NCBI GenBank assembly: GCA_013141125.1
Contig: JABFRO010000001.1
Location: 1,674,001-1,738,000, forward strand
Source: Methylophilaceae bacterium
GTDB taxonomy: Bacteria; Pseudomonadota; Gammaproteobacteria; Burkholderiales; Methylophilaceae
Length of the DNA stretch: 64,000 nt
Direction: 5' to 3'
Shown here: positions 56,229 to 64,000 of the stretch, piece after piece
Numbering within the stretch: the first letter of the stretch is position 1
Layout: each line of letters starts with the position of its first letter
Made by a program: the position numbers and the translations under genes
The notes under the pieces: model-generated
Databases searched by the model: none
Seen by the model: the letters and a program-made list of their open reading frames with translations, nothing else
What the model was told of the DNA's origin: nothing

Positions 56229-59200
56229 TTATCTGTCTCGCAAAATCTGCAACGCGCCTTCATAATCAAACTGGTCTATCAGACGGCTTAAGTCATTGAA
56301 ACGCGCGCCCAGTGTAGCGTGCAACACAGCACTGGATTTTGCTACCAAGAGGTTGGCGCGGGTATTATCACTCGCCAGTAGACTTTCCAGTTCGGCGAGT
56401 ACACGCGTTGAGTCTTCCGCATTTACTGTATCGTCCGCGTTGACCATCAGCGCGTTTTCTACCGGTAGCGCCAATATCGCATTGACCAATGTAGTCAATG
56501 CCAGACCACACTGCTCTGCCAGTTGCATACAATCTACCAGCGCGGCATTTTGCAGCAGCGCCCTATTTAAATCTGCCGCCAAATTGGCCACAGTACGCGC
56601 GCGCAAGGTGGATGCGACACCTTTTAAATTATGGGTCAGCGGTTTTGCCTCCTCAATTTTTCCATGCGCTAATAATTCTTGTATATGCTGAATATCCTGC
56701 CTGTGGGTATTGGCAAACATGCGCAGCAGCTGTTGATATTTGACCGCATCACCCATGACAGCAGCTATACCCTGCTCCGCATCCAGACCGGCTATACAGG
56801 CCAATGTGGAAGGAATATTGGCGTTCCCACTGAGCACACCTGGCTGAGTGCGCTCATAGGCGCTTGCGGCGGGTGCTGGCAACCAACGCAATAACATGGT
56901 GAATAGTGTCTCCGGCACCATGGGCTTGGCAATAAAATCATTCATACCCGCCGCCAAGCAGGCAAGTTTGTCTTCTGCAAAAACGTTGGCGGTTACCGCC
57001 AGAATCGGCAACTGCATCAGACCGAGTTGACTGCGAATCGCGCGCGTGGTTTCCAGCCCATCCAATTCCGGCATCTGCACATCCATCAACACCAGATCGT
57101 AAGGCTGGGCTTGGATTTTCTCCAATACCACACGCCCATTTTCAGCGCTATCCACAATCAAACCCACGCCACCCAGCAATTCCAGCGCAATTTCCCGGTT
57201 GATTGCGTTATCTTCTGCCAGCAATATACGCATCCCACTGTAGCGCAAGCGTAGCTGTTCGCGTGCATCCTGCACGGCGGCACTATTAGAGACGGTTATC
57301 TCACCGCGCCCCACTTGCATGCGCACACTAAACCAGAAGGTACTGCCCTTCCCCGGCGTGCTTTCCACGCCCGCTTCACCCCCCATAAGATGTGCCAAAC
57401 GGCGCGTAATCGCCAGCCCCAGCCCGGTGCCGCCGTATTTGCGTGTGGTTGAAACATCAGCCTGGGTAAAATCCTCAAACAGTAATGATAGCTTTTCCGG
57501 CGCAATACCAATGCCTGTATCTTCAATTTCAAAGCGTATCAGCACACTGTTTCCATTGGTTTCTTGCAGTTTTGCACGTAATTTGATGCTACCGTGCTCG
57601 GTAAACTTGATGGCATTACCCAGATAATTGAGAATAGCCTGACGCAAACGCGTGGGGTCACCCCGCAACACTTTGGGCATGTCTTCCACTTCAACTTCCA
57701 GCGTCAGCCCCTTGGCCTTGGCCTGATCGGCAATCAAGGACATAATATGATCCAGCACGGCTTCCAGCACAAAATCTGTTTGTTCCAATTGCAAGTGACC
57801 CGATTCTATTTTAGACAAATCAAGAATATCGCTAATAATGGTCAACAAATGTTTGGCCGAGGCATCAATCTTGTCCAAACGATCACTTTGTAACGGGGTA
57901 AGTGTGTTCTGGCGTAACAGATAAGTGAGGCCGATGATGGCATTCATAGGCGTGCGAATCTCATGACTCATATTGGCGAGAAAAATACTCTTGGCCTGAT
58001 TGGCAAAATCCGCTTGCGCGCGTGCGGCTCGCAATTCCAGCGTGCGACTTTCCACCAACTCTTCCAGGTGATAACGATGCTGCCCCAGTTCACTCAATAA
58101 CTGCTGCTTTTCGGTAATGTCTTTTTTCACCGCCACATAATGCGTGATCTGACCATCCGGCTGGCGTAACGGCGTAATAATGGCTGATTCCACAAATTCG
58201 CTACCGTTTTTACGCCGATTATAGAACTCCCCGCGCCAGGTTTGGCCTTGCGTAATGGTACTCCACAGCTCAATAAAAGTTGCTCTGGGGGTTTGGCCCG
58301 ATTGAAGAATGCGCGAGTTCTGGCCGATCAATTCCTCACGGCTATAACCGGTATTGCGCACGTAAGTCTCGTTCACATACTCAATCTCACCCCGCAGATT
58401 CACAATGGCAATACTTTCCGGGCTTTGCTCCACCGCCAAAGAAAGTTGGCGCAGCAAATCTTCGGTTTGTTTACGCGCGGTGAAATCCTCATAAATGCCC
58501 AATACGCCCAAGGATTCATTATGCTGATTTTTCAGCGGAATTTTTGAAGTGCGCAACCAAATTATTTTGCCATCGGGTGTGGTTTGTGGTTCCTCATAAT
58601 CCAGCTTGGCCATGCCGGATTGCATCACCGCCAGATCATCGGCACGATACAATTCTGCCTGATTCTTCCAAGCCAATTGATAGTCATCCTTGCCGATCAC
58701 TTGTTCAGGCGAGGCCACGCCCGCATCGCGCGCAAAAACAGGATTGCAACCCAGATAGCGCAGATTCTGGTCTTTCCAGAAAATGCGCATGGGCGCTGCA
58801 TCTATCACCGTTTGCAGCAAATTGCGCGATTCGGCCAGTGCCAGTTCGGTCTGTTTGCGCTCAGAGATGTCACGGAAGCACCACACACGCCCCACCACCT
58901 GGTTATCCAGCATTTGTGGTATTGAATAACGCTCGATGACTTTGCCGTTTTTAAAATTAAACACATCAAACGCGCTGGCTTCAGGTTGAGCATAAAGCGC
59001 CTGCACCTTGCTCAAAAAGGCCGGGGCATCTTCCAGCTTGTCCAAAACATAAGCCAATGCCGCGCTGTCATTCCCGGCTTGAATCACGTCCGCCGGTATC
59101 TGCCACAAATCCACAAACGGCTGATTATGCAATACCCATTTATTACTCAAATCTACCACTAAAATGGCTTCATTGAGCGATTCCAGCGTGGTATGCAGCA

Positions 59201-60845
59201 AAGAGGTAAATTCACGTTTTTGCGTTTCAGCAGCTCGGCTCTCGGTAATATTGCGGGAAATACCAAAAACACCAACGACATTGCCTTGCTCATCATGCAG
59301 CGGCCCGTTTGTTGTCAGAAAGACGCTCTCGCCATCTTTGGTATTGAGCACGATTTCCAAAGTCTGATTTTGATTTTCTGCCATCACTTTACGATCAATC
59401 ACTCGCAAAGCATCTGCCTGTATTTTTGGAAAAAGTGCATGGTCATCACTCCCCAGCATTTCTTCAGCCGACTTACCGACAAATTCGCAGGCCGCCCGAT
59501 TCAGCATCAGGTAGCGGCCTTTCTGATCCTTGGCATAGACCGCGTCATCAATGCTATTGGTAATATCATTAAGCAAACGCTGACTGTTGATGCACTCAGT
59601 CTGCGACCGCTGTACTCTTAATGAATAAGCCAGCTGCTGATGCTGGCGTAGCAGATACAAGACGGCTATTGATATGAACAAAACCAGCAATCCAACCAGT
59701 AAAATCCAGATCGTATCCTGCCTGGCTTCTTCATATAGCTCCGTACTATCCACCTTGGAAATAAGAAGCCAATCCGTACCGGGAACCGCTTGGACGACAC
59801 CATAAATCGCTACGCCACGCAGGTCTTCCGTCTCCAGCTCTTTGCTATGACGCTTAGCCAACAGACGAGATGCGAATCGTTGCGTTTGCGCCACCGAAGC
59901 TGGTGACTTGGTTACCCCCCCTTTCTGCTGATGCAATTGGTTCAGGAAAACAAGCTGCTCACCGTCACGGCGAAATAGCAGACTAGTGCCGCTGGCACTA
60001 GGTACTGGCCAATTTTGCAGAGTATGCAAAAGCCAGTCATTTGGTTCAATTTGAAGAATGATCAAAGGCGGACGTTCACCAGCCACCAACAATGGCACGA
60101 CATAATCCAGATAAAGTTTACCTCCCGCGCCGGCATATGGCCCGACTCGGTGTACGCGATGATCCGCCGCTGCCTGCTGCGCCGCACGCAACAACACCAG
60201 TGCATTATCTGGTGCGCCCTGAGCACTGCTCCAAATGCGTTCACCCTGATGATCCAGCAGCTGGATAGCAGCAAAACCACGAAACTTGCGGAATTGTTCC
60301 AGGCGAGCCTGCAGCTCTTCTCCACCGTGTAGATTGCCCGCTTGCTGCCAACGCTGATATTGTTGGGCGAAATAAACGCTACTTTGTATAAAGTTAGCAT
60401 CACTTTGGCGTTGCTCGAGCCAGTCAGTGATCTGTAACGCTTTAAGGTTGGCAATCGCTTGCAGCCGCGCGGTGGCAGTTTCTTTCTGATGTTTGAAATT
60501 GAGAACCACGCCACTTACCGTGAGTAGCACGATAATTGCCGTCAGCAAGGCAAAAGCGCGACCCAAAGGTACCGGACTGGCTGAGCTGACCGTAGGCGAT
60601 AGTCCGTAACCAAGCCAGCGACGCATCAGACTGTACAGCAATAAAGAAGTTACGCCGACAAATATCCAGCCCTTGATAATGCTCACTTGCATTATATGCA
60701 CCGGGTTGCTGAATATCAGCTGAACCAACTTATCGGATAGCAGAATCCATAAGGCAGCAAACGCGGCATAAGCTAGAACAATGGCTAAAATGCTACCATG
60801 GCTGGCCTGTGCTTTTAGAGGCTGGGTTGGCAGAAAATCAGACAT
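56229..60845 (-). CDS. Large hybrid sensor histidine kinase with REC and Hpt domains
   Basis: From ATG 60845 (AGGTG ribosome site) it has 1538 residues. Two or three membrane segments lie within residues 18-115, then a periplasmic sensor of about 250 residues, and another membrane segment near 375-395. At least four PAS/PAC units span about 420-930. The kinase core has its H-box at His961 (NMSHEIRTP), with N-box, DTGIGI and GTGLGLA. A receiver domain has Asp1255 (LMDVQMPE), and a C-terminal Hpt domain has His1405 (THNLKG). This is a complete H-D-H relay whose final D could be Asp55 of the upstream HD-GYP regulator. Confidence 0.93.
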   Translation of the reverse strand: MSDFLPTQPLKAQASHGSILAIVLAYAAFAALWILLSDKLVQLIFSNPVHIMQVSIIKGWIFVGVTSLLLYSLMRRWLGYGLSPTVSSASPVPLGRAFALLTAIIVLLTVSGVVLNFKHQKETATARLQAIANLKALQITDWLEQRQSDANFIQSSVYFAQQYQRWQQAGNLHGGEELQARLEQFRKFRGFAAIQLLDHQGERIWSSAQGAPDNALVLLRAAQQAAADHRVHRVGPYAGAGGKLYLDYVVPLLVAGERPPLIILQIEPNDWLLHTLQNWPVPSASGTSLLFRRDGEQLVFLNQLHQQKGGVTKSPASVAQTQRFASRLLAKRHSKELETEDLRGVAIYGVVQAVPGTDWLLISKVDSTELYEEARQDTIWILLVGLLVLFISIAVLYLLRQHQQLAYSLRVQRSQTECINSQRLLNDITNSIDDAVYAKDQKGRYLMLNRAACEFVGKSAEEMLGSDDHALFPKIQADALRVIDRKVMAENQNQTLEIVLNTKDGESVFLTTNGPLHDEQGNVVGVFGISRNITESRAAETQKREFTSLLHTTLESLNEAILVVDLSNKWVLHNQPFVDLWQIPADVIQAGNDSAALAYVLDKLEDAPAFLSKVQALYAQPEASAFDVFNFKNGKVIERYSIPQMLDNQVVGRVWCFRDISERKQTELALAESRNLLQTVIDAAPMRIFWKDQNLRYLGCNPVFARDAGVASPEQVIGKDDYQLAWKNQAELYRADDLAVMQSGMAKLDYEEPQTTPDGKIIWLRTSKIPLKNQHNESLGVLGIYEDFTARKQTEDLLRQLSLAVEQSPESIAIVNLRGEIEYVNETYVRNTGYSREELIGQNSRILQSGQTPRATFIELWSTITQGQTWRGEFYNRRKNGSEFVESAIITPLRQPDGQITHYVAVKKDITEKQQLLSELGQHRYHLEELVESRTLELRAARAQADFANQAKSIFLANMSHEIRTPMNAIIGLTYLLRQNTLTPLQSDRLDKIDASAKHLLTIISDILDLSKIESGHLQLEQTDFVLEAVLDHIMSLIADQAKAKGLTLEVEVEDMPKVLRGDPTRLRQAILNYLGNAIKFTEHGSIKLRAKLQETNGNSVLIRFEIEDTGIGIAPEKLSLLFEDFTQADVSTTRKYGGTGLGLAITRRLAHLMGGEAGVESTPGKGSTFWFSVRMQVGRGEITVSNSAAVQDAREQLRLRYSGMRILLAEDNAINREIALELLGGVGLIVDSAENGRVVLEKIQAQPYDLVLMDVQMPELDGLETTRAIRSQLGLMQLPILAVTANVFAEDKLACLAAGMNDFIAKPMVPETLFTMLLRWLPAPAASAYERTQPGVLSGNANIPSTLACIAGLDAEQGIAAVMGDAVKYQQLLRMFANTHRQDIQHIQELLAHGKIEEAKPLTHNLKGVASTLRARTVANLAADLNRALLQNAALVDCMQLAEQCGLALTTLVNAILALPVENALMVNADDTVNAEDSTRVLAELESLLASDNTRANLLVAKSSAVLHATLGARFNDLSRLIDQFDYEGALQILRDR

Positions 60846-60862
60846 TAGGCACCTATTGAAAA

Positions 60863-61957
60863 TCAACCCAGATTCGGATCAAGATACCGCTCGGAGATTT
60901 CACAGAAAGTTGGGAAATGTTCAACAAAGCAATCCACCATATCCGGATCAAAGTGCTTGGCGCGTCCTTCTACAATAATGTCTAGTGCCTCTGCATAGGA
61001 CAGGGCTTTTTTGTAAACACGGGGCGAAATCAGCGCATCAAACACATCGGCCAGCGCCATAATGCGCGCAGACAGCGGGATGGCCTCGCCAGCCAAGCCT
61101 TGCGGATAACCGCTGCCATCCCATTTTTCATGGTGAAAATGTGCAATTTCCTTGGCCAGAGAGAGAAATTCCACCGATTGTTTGGCATCGCGCTCGGCAG
61201 CTTCAAAGGCCTCGCCACCCAGGCGCGCATGGCTCTTCATGATTTCCCATTCTTCGGGTGTAAGCTTGCCAGGCTTAAGCAAAATAGCATCGGGTATGCC
61301 CACTTTACCTATGTCATGCAAGGGTGCCGAACGTGCCAGCAGATGAATATACGGATCGGTCAAAATCGCAGCAAAGCGCGGATGCGTTTGCAACGCCAGT
61401 GCCAGCTGATGCACATAAGCCTGTGTACGTAGAATATGATTGCCGGTTTCCGGATCACGCGTTTCCGCCAAGTGTGCCAAGGCACGGATGGAAACTTCCT
61501 GCGTCAGCTCATTCTCTGCCATACGCCGTGCCACTTCGGCTTCCAGCCAGGCATTCTGATCGGTCAAACGGTCGCGCGCCTGTTTCAGTTCCAGCTGGCT
61601 TTTTATACGCGCCAGCACGATAGGTGCCAGATAAGGCTTGGTGATGTAGTCCGCCGCACCCAGATCCAAGCCCAGCATTTCCGATTCTGCACTGTCCAAG
61701 GCAGTGACAAATATCACCGGAATATCCGCAGTGGCAGAATTGGCATGTAAGTGCTGAAAAACCTGATAACCATCCATCTCCGGCATCATCACATCCAGCA
61801 GTATCAAATCCGGACGGGGATCGCTGCCGACTATGCGCAGTGCTTTCTCACCTGAAGTGGCAACTCGCACGCTATAAATCGGCTGTAGCAACTCGTTGAG
61901 AACGGTCAAATTCTCGGGTGAATCATCAACGATTAATATCGTTTTCTGAACCGTCAT
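60863..61957 (-). CDS. HD-GYP response regulator (cyclic-di-GMP phosphodiesterase)
   Basis: From ATG 61957 with GAGGGG upstream, 364 residues. The N-terminal receiver domain has its phospho-acceptor at Asp55 ([11 protein letters not shown]). The HD-GYP phosphodiesterase has His214-Asp215 (PLHDIGKVG), HH in [10 protein letters not shown], and Gly283-Tyr-Pro. It resembles RpfG. It precedes the hybrid kinase gene by 17 bases and is the first gene of that operon; the GGDEF-EAL gene beyond makes the same second messenger pathway likely. Confidence 0.94.
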   Translation of the reverse strand: MTVQKTILIVDDSPENLTVLNELLQPIYSVRVATSGEKALRIVGSDPRPDLILLDVMMPEMDGYQVFQHLHANSATADIPVIFVTALDSAESEMLGLDLGAADYITKPYLAPIVLARIKSQLELKQARDRLTDQNAWLEAEVARRMAENELTQEVSIRALAHLAETRDPETGNHILRTQAYVHQLALALQTHPRFAAILTDPYIHLLARSAPLHDIGKVGIPDAILLKPGKLTPEEWEIMKSHARLGGEAFEAAERDAKQSVEFLSLAKEIAHFHHEKWDGSGYPQGLAGEAIPLSARIMALADVFDALISPRVYKKALSYAEALDIIVEGRAKHFDPDMVDCFVEHFPTFCEISERYLDPNLG

Positions 61958-62009
61958 GGAAAACCCCTCGTAACAAAATACCACCTGATTTTATTTTTAT
62001 ACATTCAAC

Positions 62010-62023
62010 TTAATGGCCATTAA
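62010..62023. promoter_or_regulatory. 14-bp perfect palindrome upstream of the HD-GYP operon
   Basis: TTAATGGCCATTAA is a perfect palindrome 53 bases upstream of the HD-GYP start, in an otherwise AT-rich gap. Its place and symmetry suit a dimeric repressor or activator; no binder is identified. Confidence 0.4.
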
Positions 62024-62081
62024 ATGGTAATTCAATCGATCTGTCAAATTAGAAAATCGGGGTTAAATAAAAATTTTGGCA

Positions 62082-62696
62082 CTATAAGTTTCCATTAATG
62101 TGCAGCGCGCTATCGTGCGCTTTGGCCAGAAAAACTTGCGCACAAATAGCGCCTATCAGCGCCATCAACATATCCCACTGCGTATCCCACACATCACCCT
62201 GGGTGGCTAAAAATGCCGTGGCATCACTGCCGGAAGCCAGTGCTACCCACCATTCCAGAAATTCATAACAGGCGCTAATGGCAAGGCAGACGCAAGTCAC
62301 CAGAAAAAACAGCCATTTGCCGGGCTTGAGCGGCGAAGTGCGCAATAAAATTTCACGCGCAACCATGGCCGGGACAAAGCCCTGCGCAAAATGCCCCAAC
62401 CTATCATAGTAGTTACGTGCAAGCTCAAAATTATCACGCAACCAGTTGAACACGGGCATTTCAGCATAAGTGTAATGGCCGCCTACCAGCAGAATAACGG
62501 CATGCACCAGCATCAAGCCATAAACCAGTCGCGAAAACTGAAAACGCGCATGGGTATACAGCACGATAGGCAACGCAATCAAAATTGGCGCAATTTCCAG
62601 CCACCAGGTAAAGCGATCCAGCGGCTGCCATGCTGACCAGGCAAAGGCCAAGCCCAGCACACTGCATAAAACCGCATAATAATTACGCTGGCTCAT
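62082..62696 (-). CDS. DUF2238 (YjdF-like) membrane protein
   Basis: A 204-residue inner-membrane protein with about six hydrophobic segments. The DUF2238 pattern is visible: YYDRLGHFAQGFVPAMVAREILLR, YEFLEWWVA and GDVWDTQWDMLMALIGA. The conserved Asp, His, Glu and Trp residues in these loops are the family hallmark, and the function is unknown. Its ATG overlaps the dehydrogenase stop by 4 bases, so the two are co-translated. Confidence 0.92.
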   Translation of the reverse strand: MSQRNYYAVLCSVLGLAFAWSAWQPLDRFTWWLEIAPILIALPIVLYTHARFQFSRLVYGLMLVHAVILLVGGHYTYAEMPVFNWLRDNFELARNYYDRLGHFAQGFVPAMVAREILLRTSPLKPGKWLFFLVTCVCLAISACYEFLEWWVALASGSDATAFLATQGDVWDTQWDMLMALIGAICAQVFLAKAHDSALHINGNL

Positions 62697-63892
62697 AAAC
62701 GTTTCCTTAAAATTTCCGCCACTTCGGCATCGGTGAGTAGCACCGGGTTGGTTTTCATGCTGCTACCGCGACAATTCTGCACTACATGTGCAATATCATC
62801 AGCACTCATGCCGAAACTGGAAAGGCGCGGCAAGTGCAGCTGCTTTGTCCATTCCTTGAGCACATCAATTAAAATTTTGCAGGCCACGCTATTGGGCAAA
62901 TCAAATTCATCTTCTGCATCCAGCAGCACACGCCCTAGTTGCGCGTATTTCTTCAATATCTGGCTTTTTGGCGCGCGGTTTTCCAGCGCGTGGATATTGG
63001 CTTCGGTGCAAGCCGCCACCAGCGTGCCGCACACCATGCCATGCGGCATGGAAAAAAATGCCCCCAATGGTGCAGCCAGCCCATGCACTGCGCCCAGCCC
63101 CACTTGCGCCAGTGTAATGCCGGATAAGGTCGCGGCATAAGCCAGTGCACGCCTGTGCTGCGCCAAATCGCCCTCGCCGTGATATAGCGCCAACAGACTA
63201 TCCCTGACCGCCACCATGCCCGACAGCGCCAGCGCATCGGTGAGCGGATTGGCTTTGAGTGAAGTGTAGGATTCCAGCAACTGGGTAAACGCGTCCATGC
63301 CATTGGCAGCAATAAGCGCGGGCGGACAACTTTCCAGCAATTCAGGATCAACCACGGCATAGTGCGGCACCAATTTTTCATGCCGAAACGACTTTTTAAA
63401 ACCGCTTAAACCCGGCTGCGATAACACCGCATTTTTAGTGGCCTCGGAACCGGTACCCGCCGTCGTCGGCACCGCAATAAAGGGTAGCGCCGGCCCCAGA
63501 TAAGGTAGCTCAGGCCCCACGCCTTCCAGAAAATCCATCACACTGTTTTTGACATTCAACAAACCCGCCACCGCCTTGGCCGCATCCAGCACACTGCCGC
63601 CACCTATGCCCACCACCACGTCAATTTTGTGCTCGCGAAAATGCGCCGCCAATTCATCCACCAGTGTTGGCGAGGGTTCGCTATCGACAATGGTATGCTC
63701 AAAATCAATATGCAATTGGCGCAGCGCAAAGGTCAGCGCCTGCCAATGTGGGGTTTGGGTGAAGGATTTGGAGCCGGTTATCAACAAGGCCTTATGACCG
63801 AATTCGCCAATCAGCGTTGGCACTTGATTGATAACGCCATCACCAAAAATCAGGCGCGGCAAAGCGGATAAGGTAAAAGCAGGTATATTCAT
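62693..63892 (-). CDS. Iron-containing (group III) alcohol dehydrogenase
   Basis: An NAD(P)-dependent oxidoreductase of the iron-activated alcohol dehydrogenase family. The 399 residues show the nucleotide-binding GIGGGSVLDAAKAVAG, the TTAGTGSEATKNAVL loop, and metal-binding His residues in GLGAVHGLAAPLG and FSMPHGMVCGTLV. The start MNIPAFTLSALPRLIFGDG is typical for this group. The physiological alcohol or aldehyde cannot be told from the sequence. It overlaps the DUF2238 gene downstream by 4 bases. Confidence 0.93.
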   Translation of the reverse strand: MNIPAFTLSALPRLIFGDGVINQVPTLIGEFGHKALLITGSKSFTQTPHWQALTFALRQLHIDFEHTIVDSEPSPTLVDELAAHFREHKIDVVVGIGGGSVLDAAKAVAGLLNVKNSVMDFLEGVGPELPYLGPALPFIAVPTTAGTGSEATKNAVLSQPGLSGFKKSFRHEKLVPHYAVVDPELLESCPPALIAANGMDAFTQLLESYTSLKANPLTDALALSGMVAVRDSLLALYHGEGDLAQHRRALAYAATLSGITLAQVGLGAVHGLAAPLGAFFSMPHGMVCGTLVAACTEANIHALENRAPKSQILKKYAQLGRVLLDAEDEFDLPNSVACKILIDVLKEWTKQLHLPRLSSFGMSADDIAHVVQNCRGSSMKTNPVLLTDAEVAEILRKRL

Positions 63893-64000
63893 TTTGGTTT
63901 TCTATTGTCAGCTGTACTGCAAAGATAATTATATATGGAACGAATTTTGCTTAATGACTTAACTAACTATTTAACAACATGGGGCATGTTAAATAGATTA

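Noticed and set aside
63976-63990. AACATG-GGG-CATGTT hairpin at the right edge
   Set aside because: It is short and incomplete in context; the next gene is outside the window, so no role can be assigned.

Overview
The window is a stretch of bacterial chromosome, most likely from a betaproteobacterium of the order Nitrosomonadales (Gallionellaceae-like or a relative). That placement is an inference. It rests on the leuS-lptE-holA order, a dihydroorotase and RNase P RNA next to a complete division and cell-wall (dcw) cluster, the DUF3579 and complex I NDUFA9-like proteins, the rsmI / lpoA-yraN-diaA-dolP arrangement, and short GTAGG-type palindromic repeats. MurE carries the DNPR signature, so the peptidoglycan is expected to contain meso-diaminopimelate.

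Layout. 1-2000: a membrane pentapeptide-repeat protein cut by the left edge, then a DUF2235 gene fragment ended by a palindromic element. 2044-4534: sdhC-sdhD-sdhA, with an apparent frameshift in sdhC and no sdhB. 4823-7688: a conserved membrane-anchored protein, a Suv3-type RNA helicase and a family-6 DNA glycosylase. 7868-8935: an AT-rich orphan gene with STAS-like and GHKL ATPase parts. 9054-13063: holA, lptE, leuS. 13231-16356: an orphan gene, cca, and an NDUFA9-like oxidoreductase.

16452-25622 is an accessory island on the minus strand: hsdR, fic, a 63-residue duplicate of the HsdR C-terminus, hsdS, an AlbA_2/Schlafen-like protein, hsdM. From fic to the AlbA_2 gene, consecutive genes overlap by a few bases. 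This is the strongest candidate for an unusual system. The small protein has been kept in frame, with 13 silent against 7 replacement differences from the parent HsdR. It copies the part of HsdR that contacts the methyltransferase. The Fic protein has Gln in place of the catalytic His, and twin 17-bp repeats lie upstream of its gene.

25712-46797: slt, a small membrane protein, lpxC, and the dcw cluster, transcribed from mraZ towards lpxC (mraZ, rsmH, ftsL, ftsI, murE, murF, mraY, murD, ftsW, murG, murC, murB, ddl, ftsQ, ftsA, ftsZ). Most of these genes overlap by 4-11 bases. A sigma70-type promoter and three TGGG boxes with a 10-bp period lie upstream of mraZ. 47176-47476 is the RNase P RNA. 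47835-53248: pyrC, rsmI, and the divergent lpoA-yraN-diaA-dolP group followed by a DUF3579 gene.

53563-61957 is a signalling block. A PAS-GGDEF-EAL protein converges on an operon encoding an HD-GYP response regulator and a very large hybrid histidine kinase that ends in an Hpt domain, with a MITE-like element between them. The right end holds a DUF2238 membrane protein and an iron-containing alcohol dehydrogenase. No tRNA, phage, complete insertion sequence or CRISPR array was seen.
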